DNA from: Psychrobacter pasteurii
GTDB lineage: Bacteria > Pseudomonadota > Gammaproteobacteria > Pseudomonadales > Moraxellaceae
Assembly (NCBI RefSeq): GCF_900162815.1
Contig: NZ_FUGD01000087.1
Location: forward strand, 36,794 to 100,793
Reading direction: 5' to 3'
DNA: 64,000 nt
Positions within the stretch are counted from its first letter, which is position 1; the number at the start of each line of letters is the position of its first letter. Positions 55,320-63,371 of this stretch are shown here, piece after piece. The translations under genes and the position numbers were made by a program. The notes beneath the pieces are model-generated. The model was not told the DNA's origin and did no database searches. It saw only the letters and a program-made list of their open reading frames with translations.

Positions 55320-55701
55320 TTTTTCATCCTTTAAAATAAATCACTACCTGTTATCAGACTTATACAGGCTTTGAACCTAAAATTCGTGGTAGGCTTTGAT
55401 ATTATGTAGCGCTTACATATAGTATTATCACAATTAAAATTAGGTTTGATAAAATAAAGCCAAATTGTATTGGCATCACTATAATGCATACGCCAAATAC
55501 AATGCCATAGATTTATGACAACGAATATCGCTTGCTACATAATTCATATTTAACTCATACCAAGTTAACTGGCATATTTTTGATTAATTGATTTTATTTT
55601 GTCTACAATTTTTATCTTTATCTAACTTTGTTACTAGTATTTTCATAGTTACTAAAATTTTTCACATAAAATAATTTACTAACCCGAGTCAGGAGTTTTC
55701 T
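55320..55701. promoter_or_regulatory. pap / 55702 divergent region with an inverted repeat around TATAAT
   Basis: 382 AT-rich bases without a gene. TTGTATTGGC (55465-55474) and GCCAAATACAA (55492-55502) are near-perfect inverted repeats flanking TATAAT (55480-55485); on the other strand the same spot reads TATAGT. The minus-strand sequence from 55521 (TTGTCATAAATCTATGGC) has one good PhoB-type half-site and a poor second one. The element could regulate either gene. Confidence 0.4.
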
Positions 55702-56382
55702 ATGTCTGCCCTATCCGATTTAAGTGTTGAGTTAAAACAGTTTTGGGAGCTACCCCATCATAATGACCCTAAGCTTGCAACAAAATTAGCAGAAGTCCAA
55801 AGCTGGCAAAAAGACCGTATTCGCAATACCCATGCTGAGCTTTTTTCTCAACCAAAAAACAAACCGATGGCAGACTACTTTTTAACCCACTTATACGGCG
55901 GCGATAGCTTAAATCAAATCGTCAGTCAGCTTGAAAAAATTGTACCAAAAGCACAAAAAGTTGAAAAACTGGCCCCATCAAATGCTTTAGAAACAGGGAC
56001 TTTAGGTGTAGAAACTGCTATCACCTCAACCAAGCTTGATCTTAAATTGGCTCAGTGGCTAAGTGATAATGACCTTGAGGTTAATGAAGCCAATATGAAA
56101 AAAGCTTATTTGGCCGTTAATGATGAGGCCGCTCGTCGTCAGCAAATCGAAGATTTAAAGCAAGTGTGCTACCGCAGTGATAAATACTTAAACTCATTTA
56201 TCGTACAAAAGTCTTTTAAACTGGTCAAAAAACAAGCTTACAAACGTAATCTTCAGCCTTTATACGACTTTATTGATGCCGGCTTCTCAGCCATGAAGCC
56301 CCTTAAGAGTGTGGGCAGCTTTATTGATCCTTTCTGTGAGCGTGAGCTTGCTATTATTGACGAAGTACATCACGGTGCCTAA
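55702..56382 (+). CDS. Helical protein of unknown function, possibly FFLEELY-motif family
   Basis: 226 residues, soluble and largely alpha-helical, no signal peptide. The N-terminal part has the pattern W..DRIRNTHAELF....PMADYFLTHLYGG, which resembles the small FFLEELY-motif family of Moraxellaceae/Pseudomonas (there the motif reads ..FFLEELYG..). The C-terminal half has a basic patch (LVKKQAYKRNLQPLYDFI). No catalytic signature is visible and the function is unknown. AGGAG precedes the ATG. It lies upstream of the ubiE-ubiJ-ubiB run but is separated from it by 228 bases. Confidence 0.55.
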   Translation: MSALSDLSVELKQFWELPHHNDPKLATKLAEVQSWQKDRIRNTHAELFSQPKNKPMADYFLTHLYGGDSLNQIVSQLEKIVPKAQKVEKLAPSNALETGTLGVETAITSTKLDLKLAQWLSDNDLEVNEANMKKAYLAVNDEAARRQQIEDLKQVCYRSDKYLNSFIVQKSFKLVKKQAYKRNLQPLYDFIDAGFSAMKPLKSVGSFIDPFCERELAIIDEVHHGA

Positions 56383-56464
56383 GTGTGCTTACCGCTGCCT
56401 ATCTAGGTAAGCAGCCCTTTACTATTTGATGTATTATAAGTGTCATCAAGCCCCCTTTACTTTT

Positions 56465-56551
56465 GGTTAGCAATTAAGCAGACAATAGGCGCATAGCCCT
56501 ATTACACTTGTAGATTAATCACTCAACTTACTCTACACTTGATTGCTAACC
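56465..56551. repeat. 87-bp inverted-repeat structure upstream of ubiE
   Basis: GGTTAGCAATTAAG (56465-56478) and CTTGATTGCTAACC (56538-56551) pair over 14 bases (one G-U). An inner AATAGG/CCTATT stem (about 56484-56504) gives a branched fold. A GCTTACC/GGTAAGC hairpin lies just before it (about 56388-56412) and may end the upstream gene. Confidence 0.55.
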
Positions 56552-56610
56552 TCTCAGTACTATTTAATGAATAAATACTTAATGTATAAATACTAAAATC
56601 AGGATCTATA

Positions 56611-57696
56611 ATGAGCCAACCCAATAACCAAAATAACGACACTGCAAGCCTGCAAACTAAATTGGTCCAAGACACCATTGACCATACTCATCAAACCAAT
56701 GCCAAAGTGCAGCAGTCGCTACAATCTAACTCTGCTAAGCAAACCGTATTAAATGAGCAGTTTAGCGATATCTCTCAGTTACCTGAAGGCACACCACAAG
56801 GCCAACAGACTACCCGTCCTTTTAACGCAGACCAAACTGAACCAAGCAGCATTCAGCCTACTCAAAGTTTTGAAGAGTTAACCGGCCAACGTGAATTGCC
56901 TCGTTTTAACCCAAAAGATGATATCAATAACCCGCATACTCCTGATACCGACGGCTTAGAAGAAACTCACTTCGGCTATAAAAAAGTTAAAAAAGCGGAA
57001 AAACAAGCAAGAGTGGCCGATGTATTTACCTCTGTGGCTAAGAAATACGACATCATGAATGACTTGATGTCTTTTGGTATCCACCGCTTATGGAAACGCT
57101 ACACCATCAGTTTGTCAGGTGTGCGTGCCGGTCAGCATGTGCTAGATATCGCAGGCGGTACAGGCGATCTGGCCAAAGCATTTAGCCGTGAAGTGGGTCG
57201 TAACGGGAGAGTGGTTTTATCAGACATTAACGCAGCCATGCTAGATGTCGGACGTGAGCGCTTAATCAATTCGGGCTGTAACAACGTTGATTTCGTATTA
57301 GCAAACGCTGAAACCCTAGCCCCTTTCGAAGATGAAAGCTTTGATCTATTAACCATCAGCTTTGGTCTACGCAACGTAACCGATAAAGACGCGGCTTTAC
57401 GTGCTATGTACCGTGTGCTTAAGCCAGGTGGCCGTTTACTTATCTTGGAATTCTCTAAGCCTATTTTTGAGCCTTTATCAAAAGCATACGATTTGTACTC
57501 ATTTACTGCCTTACCTCTTATGGGTAAGATTGTGGCCAATGACTCAGAAAGCTATCAGTATTTGGCCGAATCTATTCGCATGCATCCTGATCAGCAGACA
57601 CTGAAAAATATGATGGAAAATGCAGGCTTTGTGAACTGTGATTACCACAACCTAACGGCAGGTATCGTAGCCGTTCACCGTGGCTTTAAAAAATAA
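56611..57696 (+). CDS. ubiE: Ubiquinone/menaquinone C-methyltransferase UbiE with long disordered N-terminus
   Basis: C-methylates the quinone ring. Residues about 118-361 are a complete Ubi[36 protein letters not shown] motif [25 protein letters not shown], and the C-terminal [14 protein letters not shown]. The first ~115 residues are Gln/Asn/Thr/Ser-rich, without fold-like features, and are absent from E. coli UbiE (about 250 residues). The start at 56611 has AGGAT upstream and no better internal start was seen. ubiJ and ubiB follow on the same strand, as in E. coli. Confidence 0.94.
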   Translation: MSQPNNQNNDTASLQTKLVQDTIDHTHQTNAKVQQSLQSNSAKQTVLNEQFSDISQLPEGTPQGQQTTRPFNADQTEPSSIQPTQSFEELTGQRELPRFNPKDDINNPHTPDTDGLEETHFGYKKVKKAEKQARVADVFTSVAKKYDIMNDLMSFGIHRLWKRYTISLSGVRAGQHVLDIAGGTGDLAKAFSREVGRNGRVVLSDINAAMLDVGRERLINSGCNNVDFVLANAETLAPFEDESFDLLTISFGLRNVTDKDAALRAMYRVLKPGGRLLILEFSKPIFEPLSKAYDLYSFTALPLMGKIVANDSESYQYLAESIRMHPDQQTLKNMMENAGFVNCDYHNLTAGIVAVHRGFKK

Positions 57697-57769
57697 ATCA
57701 CGGCAGTAAAATCGGTACTGGCGTCTCTTTCACAGCTACCAGACTCAATAATTTTTTAGGCGGCGATTT

Positions 57770-58480
57770 ATGATTACAGTTCTAATATTAACCGGCATAG
57801 AAAAGCTTATAAACTTTGCTATTTTAAGTGATGAGATCACCAAGTCTGGGCTATCTCCTCTATCAGGTAAAGTATTACGCTTAACTATGGCCATGCCTGA
57901 ATTTAGTATTGATGTGCATTTTAACGAAGATCACATCCGATTTGAGCCGGTCTCTCAAGTTGAAAGTGTGTTTGAAACGCCAGGTACTGCAGCCAACTCT
58001 GAAAGAGAACAAGCTTGGCAAGAGTACGTTGCTATCGGCAGTAGCCAGCCAGACTGTACCATTAAAGTGGAGAACCCGGCTGAGCTGATGAACCTTATGC
58101 GAGATGCCAGTGGCAACCTACCCATTGAAGGCGATTATCGCGTCTTAATGCAGGTCAAACAACTGGTTTCTGGCTTTAATCCAGATATCGCAGGCCAGCT
58201 TGAGCCTTTAATTGGTCCTGCTCTTGCGATGCAGCTTAACCTGTTGATTAAGTACTTAAAAGGTAACGTACGTCATACCGCCAAGCATGCTTTTAATGAT
58301 GTGGCCGACTGGGCCAATGAGGTAGCGGGTAATCAACCTCCTGACCCTGTTGAAGAGCAAGAAGCCAATAATCTAAAACAGCAGCTTCTTAAACTACGTG
58401 CCGATATCGAGCGTGAAGAAGCTCGACTGGCGATGATCAAGGCTGAACAGGCTCGTCTTAAAGGCGACAGCCAGTCTTAA
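57770..58480 (+). CDS. ubiJ: Ubiquinone biosynthesis accessory factor UbiJ
   Basis: SCP2-domain lipid-binding protein of the cytosolic Ubi complex that presents quinone intermediates to the enzymes. 236 residues with an N-terminal SCP2-like domain (about 1-125; FSIDVHFNEDHIRFEPVSQ, CTIKVENPAELMNLM), central LVSGFNPDIAGQLEPLIGPALAMQL, and a C-terminal coiled coil (about 195-236, Leu/Glu/Arg-rich). Identity rests mainly on position between ubiE and ubiB and on the domain pattern. A terminator-like hairpin follows before ubiB. Confidence 0.88.
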   Translation: MITVLILTGIEKLINFAILSDEITKSGLSPLSGKVLRLTMAMPEFSIDVHFNEDHIRFEPVSQVESVFETPGTAANSEREQAWQEYVAIGSSQPDCTIKVENPAELMNLMRDASGNLPIEGDYRVLMQVKQLVSGFNPDIAGQLEPLIGPALAMQLNLLIKYLKGNVRHTAKHAFNDVADWANEVAGNQPPDPVEEQEANNLKQQLLKLRADIEREEARLAMIKAEQARLKGDSQS

Positions 58481-58548
58481 AGTAGAGGCCAGTTTACCTC
58501 CTCACAAGCAAAACTATAATTACCTGCTTAACTATTACCTACTTAACT

Positions 58549-58580
58549 AAGCCATCTTAAATTTAAGGTGGCTTTTTTTA
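58549..58580 (+). terminator. Intrinsic terminator between ubiJ and ubiB
   Basis: AAGCCATCTTAA pairs with TTAAGGTGGCTT (one G-U pair), followed by seven T. ubiB therefore probably has its own promoter in the 170 bases that follow, or receives read-through. Confidence 0.85.
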
Positions 58581-58746
58581 TGGGTTTATATTTGCAGATA
58601 ATTTCAGTCAATTTGTCTTATCTAACCGGCTTCAGCCATTCTTAAAATGGTTCTCCCGTGGTATCATTAATGACAATTATTTAAGCTGATTAAGACTCCG
58701 TAGTGAGTCATTGCTTTCTTTATACTCCTGATATGGGTTGCTCCAC

Positions 58747-60390
58747 ATGCTGTTATCTCATCGCAAAAGACTACTCGAGCTTTGGCGCATCGCCGCTCTT
58801 CACCGCCTTGACACTCACCTTCCCATAGAGGACGCTCCCCAGCTACAGTCTGTGGCACGTATGATCAAATCTCACCCTGCAGCTTGGGGTAAGAAGCATC
58901 AGCCCAATGGTGTGAAGTTTGCTTTAGAAGAAATGGGGACCTTGTTTCTTAAACTAGGTCAGTTGTTGTCTACTCGACGAGATCTAGTTACCCCTGAGAT
59001 TATCGAGCAACTGGTTCAGCTTCAGGACCGAGTCAAACCCTTCGATGTCAGTATTGCTATTGCCCAAATTGAAGACCCAAAATTTGGTCTTGGCAAAACC
59101 ATTAACGAGCTTTTTTCTCGCTTTGATACCAAGCCTTTAGCCGCCGCTTCTATTGCTCAGGTACACACGGCCGCCTTGCATGACGGCCGTGAGGTAGTAG
59201 TCAAAGTGGTCAGACCTGATATTCGTGAGCGTATTGTCTCTGACTTCGAGTTATTACGCGACATGGCACAGTGGGCCTCTGCTCGTCTAGAGGCGGCACG
59301 TGCCGTGCGTATTATTGAGGTGGTGGAAGACTATCGTCAAATCATGCTAAATGAGCTGGACTTAACCTTTGAGGCGGACAATACCACTAAGATGCGTAAT
59401 AACTTCTTAGGCTCCTCAATGATGTATGTGCCAGAGGTTTATGCCGACTCAAAAAGCGTGATGGTGATGGAGCGCATTGTGGGTGTGCCTATCTCGCATA
59501 CTCATGTGTTTGATGAATTGGGCTATGACCGTGCTGCCTTAGCCGAAAAAGGCTTAACCATTTTCTTCACGCAAGTTTTCCGCGATAACTTCTTCCATGC
59601 CGACATGCATCCAGGGAACGTCTTCGTTGAGACCTTGCCGGCAGATACGCCAGAGCCGTATCGCTTCTACCCTAGATATATTGGCCTAGATTGCGCCATC
59701 ATGGGTGAGCTGTCAAAAGACGATCAGATGATCGTGGCACGCATGCTATTAGCGGTAATGAACAACAACTTCAGCAACTTGGTAGACATTGTCAGCCGAG
59801 CGGGTTGGATACCGCCAAACACCGACAAGCATGCCCTAACCCGTGATATGCGCCGCACAGTTGCCCCGATGGTATTGAAGCCTATTAATGAAATAGACTT
59901 CGCTGGTGTATTGATGCAAATTTTAGACATTGCTCGTCGCCACCACATGAGTATTCCGCCACAGCTTATGCTGCTATTAAAAACTTTGGTACACGTTGAA
60001 GGTCTAGGTCGCGACTTATATCCAGAGCTTGATATTTGGTCATTGGCCAAGCCGATTTTGACCGGTTGGGTAAAAGAACAGCTCGATCCTGCCCGCAATA
60101 TGCGTGAATTACGTGAACAACTTCCTGAGTTATTATTATCAACCGCTCAAGTACCAAAGCTATTAGATCAAGGCTTACAAAGTATGGCCTCACAAGGGTC
60201 AAGACAAGACCAGCAGCTGCGTGAAATTCAGCAAATCCGCGCCGATATGCTAAATGACAGACGCAAAGACTGGATCGCTCTAGCAGGCTTTGTTATCAAC
60301 GTAGCTATTGCCACGCAAGTTATCGCTTGGCTATCGCCGATATTTTATATATTGGCCGTATTATTTGTACTGTGGCGTATCTTAGGCTAG
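58747..60390 (+). CDS. ubiB: Ubiquinone biosynthesis ATPase/kinase-like protein UbiB
   Basis: ABC1/ADCK-family atypical kinase that supports ubiquinone synthesis at the membrane. The KxGQ signature motif is in LFLKLGQLLSTRRDLV, the Ala-rich nucleotide loop is in PLAAASIAQVHTAAL, and FFHADMHPGNVFV and YIGLDCAIMGEL are kinase-like catalytic motifs. Two membrane helices lie at the C-terminus (about 500-547). The longest frame begins with a TTG at 58738; ATG 58747 gives 547 residues, matching E. coli UbiB, but neither has a good ribosome-binding site. Confidence 0.95.
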   Translation: MLLSHRKRLLELWRIAALHRLDTHLPIEDAPQLQSVARMIKSHPAAWGKKHQPNGVKFALEEMGTLFLKLGQLLSTRRDLVTPEIIEQLVQLQDRVKPFDVSIAIAQIEDPKFGLGKTINELFSRFDTKPLAAASIAQVHTAALHDGREVVVKVVRPDIRERIVSDFELLRDMAQWASARLEAARAVRIIEVVEDYRQIMLNELDLTFEADNTTKMRNNFLGSSMMYVPEVYADSKSVMVMERIVGVPISHTHVFDELGYDRAALAEKGLTIFFTQVFRDNFFHADMHPGNVFVETLPADTPEPYRFYPRYIGLDCAIMGELSKDDQMIVARMLLAVMNNNFSNLVDIVSRAGWIPPNTDKHALTRDMRRTVAPMVLKPINEIDFAGVLMQILDIARRHHMSIPPQLMLLLKTLVHVEGLGRDLYPELDIWSLAKPILTGWVKEQLDPARNMRELREQLPELLLSTAQVPKLLDQGLQSMASQGSRQDQQLREIQQIRADMLNDRRKDWIALAGFVINVAIATQVIAWLSPIFYILAVLFVLWRILG

Positions 60391-60520
60391 ATTCTGTCTA
60401 AGCTTGCGTTTCAACCCAAGCTGGCAGCGAGCAACTATTGTCAAAATAATGACTAAGGCTTATAAGGCTGTCAGCTTATACCCAACTCCCATTCTTTAGA
60501 TATCTTAGTGAGTGTTAACC

Positions 60521-61681
60521 ATGCGTCATGCCTCAATTACTCTAAACTCTGCCGCTTTAACTCATAACTTAAATCGAGTCATCAACAAAATCCCTGAAAA
60601 AACCCAGGTTTTGGCAATGGTTAAAGCAGATGCTTACGGTCATGGTGTCAGGCACTGTGTCCCCGGTTTACAGCAGGCAGATGCTCTAGGCGTGGCTTGC
60701 TTTGATGAAGCAAAACAAATTCGCGATTTAGGCTGGCAAAAAGGCGTGGTGCTTATCGAGGGCGTATTTAGTCAACAAGAATGGGCGGAATCTATTGAAG
60801 CCAAATGCCAGAGCATTGTTCATCATCAAAACCAAGTGCAGTGGGCTTTAGAAAACCTACCCGCCGCTGACTCTCCTTGCCGAACTATCTGGCTGAAGTT
60901 AAACACTGGCATGAACCGCTTAGGCTTTGAGCCTGAAGAGATTGTAGCGGTAGCAAAAACACTGGTTGATGCGGGATACAGCCTCATATTAACCAGCCAC
61001 TTTGCCAATGCAGATCGCCCTGATCACCCCTCTAACGCCAATCAGATTAAAGTATTTACTGACGCCTTAACCCAGTTAAGAGAGCAGGTAGATGACCATA
61101 TAAAAGCCTCTTTATGCAACTCAGCCGGTATTATCAACTTCCCTGAGTGTCATTTTGACTGGGTGCGTCCTGGCATTATGCTTTATGGCAGTACACCTTT
61201 AGAGAGCATTAGTGCTCAGGAATTACAGTTAAAACCAGTGATGACTTTTTCGGCCAGTTTAATGGCCATTCATAACATTGCTGCCGGCGCTCCAGTAGGC
61301 TATGGCAGCCGTTTCGTTGCCAACCGCCCTATTGTCAAAGGCATTGTCAGCATTGGTTATGGAGACGGCTACCCTCGTGTGGTTGATGGCTCAGCTTGGG
61401 TCACTGTTAAGCCACAACCTATTGAGGCCGATAGTGATAACAGCACTGCGGCAAAAGCAGCGGTAAGCTATAAATGCCCAGTAATTGGACGCGTGGCCAT
61501 GGACATGATTGCCATTGATTTAACCGAAGTGCCTAACCCTACTGTCGGCTATCAGGTAACCTTATGGGGTGATCCAGACAAGTCAGAGCCTAGCGTCGAT
61601 GAGATTGCTAACTCAGCGCACACTTTAGGCTATGAGTTATTATGCCGAGTAACACAGCGCCCCACTCGTGTGGTGATTTAA
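60521..61681 (+). CDS. alr: Alanine racemase
   Basis: Makes D-alanine for peptidoglycan. Fold-type III PLP enzyme of 386 residues; the PLP lysine lies in AMVKADAYGHG near the N-terminus and the second catalytic tyrosine in the GYGSRF segment. Further motifs are NTGMNRLGF, TSHFANAD, VRPGIMLYGS and IGYGDGYPR. A short Asp/Ser/Ala insertion (DSDNSTAAKAA) sits in the C-terminal beta domain. The open frame extends to a GTG at 60512, nine bases upstream, but the ATG is preferred. No neighbour is functionally linked. Confidence 0.95.
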   Translation: MRHASITLNSAALTHNLNRVINKIPEKTQVLAMVKADAYGHGVRHCVPGLQQADALGVACFDEAKQIRDLGWQKGVVLIEGVFSQQEWAESIEAKCQSIVHHQNQVQWALENLPAADSPCRTIWLKLNTGMNRLGFEPEEIVAVAKTLVDAGYSLILTSHFANADRPDHPSNANQIKVFTDALTQLREQVDDHIKASLCNSAGIINFPECHFDWVRPGIMLYGSTPLESISAQELQLKPVMTFSASLMAIHNIAAGAPVGYGSRFVANRPIVKGIVSIGYGDGYPRVVDGSAWVTVKPQPIEADSDNSTAAKAAVSYKCPVIGRVAMDMIAIDLTEVPNPTVGYQVTLWGDPDKSEPSVDEIANSAHTLGYELLCRVTQRPTRVVI

Positions 61682-61734
61682 GCCTCAAAGGCAACGGGTG
61701 ACTGTTCAGATTTACTGCATTGAGATTAAATAAC

Positions 61735-61773
61735 AGCGAACTGTTTTCACATAGCTAAAAAGTTCGCTATACT
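61735..61773 (+). promoter_or_regulatory. Candidate argF promoter with 7-bp inverted repeat
   Basis: TATACT at 61768-61773 (5 of 6) is a good -10, with only a weak -35 (TTTCAC at 61745-61750) 17 bases before. AGCGAAC (61735-61741) and GTTCGCT (61762-61768) form an inverted repeat that encloses the -35 and touches the -10. It does not match the E. coli ArgR box. Confidence 0.4.
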
Positions 61774-61838
61774 GAGAGTTTAGTCATTTATTTGTTGAAA
61801 CCTTCTACCTAAATTAACCGTTATTTAAAGAGAGCCAC

Positions 61839-62759
61839 ATGAGCGTGCGTCATTTTTTAACTCTACTCGATTTATCTCCAACCGAGCTTGAAACCCTAAT
61901 TAGGCGTGCAAGTGAGCTTCGAAAGATGCAACATGCTGGCGAAGTGTATCAGCCATTCGTGGGTCGTACGCTAGGTATGATTTTTGAAAAGTCCTCTACC
62001 CGTACCCGTATCTCATTTGAGACCGGTATGGGCCAGTTCGGTGGACACGCCATCTTCTTATCTCCCAAAGATACTCAATTGGGCCGTGGTGAGCCGATTG
62101 AAGACTCAGCTAGAGTAATCTCAAGTATGGTCGATATCATTATGATTCGTACCTTTGAGCACGAGAAAGTAGAGAAGTTTGCTGAATACTCGTCAGTGCC
62201 TATCATCAATGCGTTAACCGATGACTTCCACCCTTGTCAGTTGCTAGCAGACATGCAGACCTATTATGAGCACCGTGGTAGCATCAAAAATAAAATCGTT
62301 ACTTGGGTAGGTGATGGCAACAATATGTGCTCTTCATTTATGGCCGCTGCCAATCAGTTTGGCTTTGAATTAAGAGTCGCTGCCCCTTACGGTTTTGAGC
62401 CTAACCCAGATTTAATGGAGAAGTTCAAACACTGTGTTAGCCTAGTAGAAGACGTTCAAGATGCGGCCAAAGATGCTCATCTAATCGTAACTGATGTCTG
62501 GGCCAGTATGGGTCAAGAAAGTGAGCAAAACACTCGCGCCCGCCGTTTTGCCCCCTATCAAGTTACCCCATCTATGTTAGATAAAGCAGACCCTGAAGTT
62601 TTATTCATGCACTGCTTGCCTGCCCACCGCGGCGAAGAGATTTCGCACGACCTACTTGATGACCCACGCTCTGTGGTCTGGGATGAGGCAGAAAACCGCT
62701 TACATGCTCAAAAAGCTTTAATGGAATTTTTGTTACAAGACAAAATCAAACTAAGCTAA
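61839..62759 (+). CDS. argF: Ornithine carbamoyltransferase
   Basis: Forms citrulline from ornithine and carbamoyl phosphate made by CarAB. 306 residues with the carbamoyl-phosphate motif [12 protein letters not shown], the [11 protein letters not shown] motif and the ornithine-site [10 protein letters not shown]. Anabolic type judging from sequence and the lack of arcA/arcC neighbours, but anabolic and catabolic forms are hard to tell apart. AAAGAGAG precedes the ATG. An insertion sequence begins about 50 bases after its stop. Confidence 0.95.
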   Translation: MSVRHFLTLLDLSPTELETLIRRASELRKMQHAGEVYQPFVGRTLGMIFEKSSTRTRISFETGMGQFGGHAIFLSPKDTQLGRGEPIEDSARVISSMVDIIMIRTFEHEKVEKFAEYSSVPIINALTDDFHPCQLLADMQTYYEHRGSIKNKIVTWVGDGNNMCSSFMAAANQFGFELRVAAPYGFEPNPDLMEKFKHCVSLVEDVQDAAKDAHLIVTDVWASMGQESEQNTRARRFAPYQVTPSMLDKADPEVLFMHCLPAHRGEEISHDLLDDPRSVVWDEAENRLHAQKALMEFLLQDKIKLS

Positions 62760-62816
62760 ATTGTCGCTGATGTTGATGCTGATAAATATAAAAAGGCTAA
62801 GCCCCTAATGAACTGA

Positions 62817-62850
62817 ACCCCATAAGTTGGACACAACTTATGGGGTATTT
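62817..62850 (+). terminator. Terminator-like hairpin inside the IS left end
   Basis: ACCCCATAAGTT (62817-62828) pairs with AACTTATGGGGT (62835-62846), loop GGACAC, followed by ATTTTT. It would stop read-through from argF into the transposase genes and, incidentally, serve as an argF terminator. Confidence 0.75.
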
Positions 62851-62852
62851 TT

Positions 62853-63371
62853 ATGCGTTACGACCTAGACTTTAAGATAAAAGTCATAGCATACTATAGG
62901 CAAGGACATACAGGAGCTGCCACAGCTAAGAAGTTTAATGTAAACCCACAATTTGTACATAAATGGGTGAAGCAATATCAAAGCGGTGGTATAGATGCTA
63001 TAAAGCCAAAGATCAGTAAAGCCTACTATAGTCGCAAGTTTAAACACGAAGTGATTACAACGATGCTTAGCCAAGGCTTAAGTCAATCTGAGGTGGCATT
63101 GAAATTCAACATCAGCTCACCGGCATTAATAAGCCACTGGCACAAAGCATATCGGCAAGAAGGCATGTCTGGACTCACTTCTAAACGTCAAGGTAGAACC
63201 GCCATGAGTAAACCCTATATCACAGACAAGCCAGATGATGAAAAGACACTAGCAGAGCTTAAACGTGAGAATGAATATCTTCGTGCGGAGGTTGCTTACC
63301 TAAAAAAGCTGGATGCCTTGCTCAGGGAGCAGGAACAAGCAAGCAAAAAGCAAGGCTCATCGAAGGACTAA
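62853..63371 (+). CDS. IS150-like transposase OrfA
   Basis: 172 residues. Two helix-turn-helix units (about 1-50, KIKVIAYYRQGHTGAATAKKFNVNPQFVHKWVKQY; and about 55-105, FKHEVITTMLSQGLSQSEVALKFNISSPALISHW) bind the IS ends. A C-terminal leucine-zipper-like coiled coil (about 128-160, ELKRENEYLRAEVAYLKKL) mediates oligomerisation. A frameshift-prone A AAA AAG heptamer at 63302-63308 (codons CTA AAA AAG) allows a -1 shift into orfB, giving the OrfAB transposase. There is no clear strong ribosome-binding site, since the hairpin T-tail abuts the start. Confidence 0.92.
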   Translation: MRYDLDFKIKVIAYYRQGHTGAATAKKFNVNPQFVHKWVKQYQSGGIDAIKPKISKAYYSRKFKHEVITTMLSQGLSQSEVALKFNISSPALISHWHKAYRQEGMSGLTSKRQGRTAMSKPYITDKPDDEKTLAELKRENEYLRAEVAYLKKLDALLREQEQASKKQGSSKD

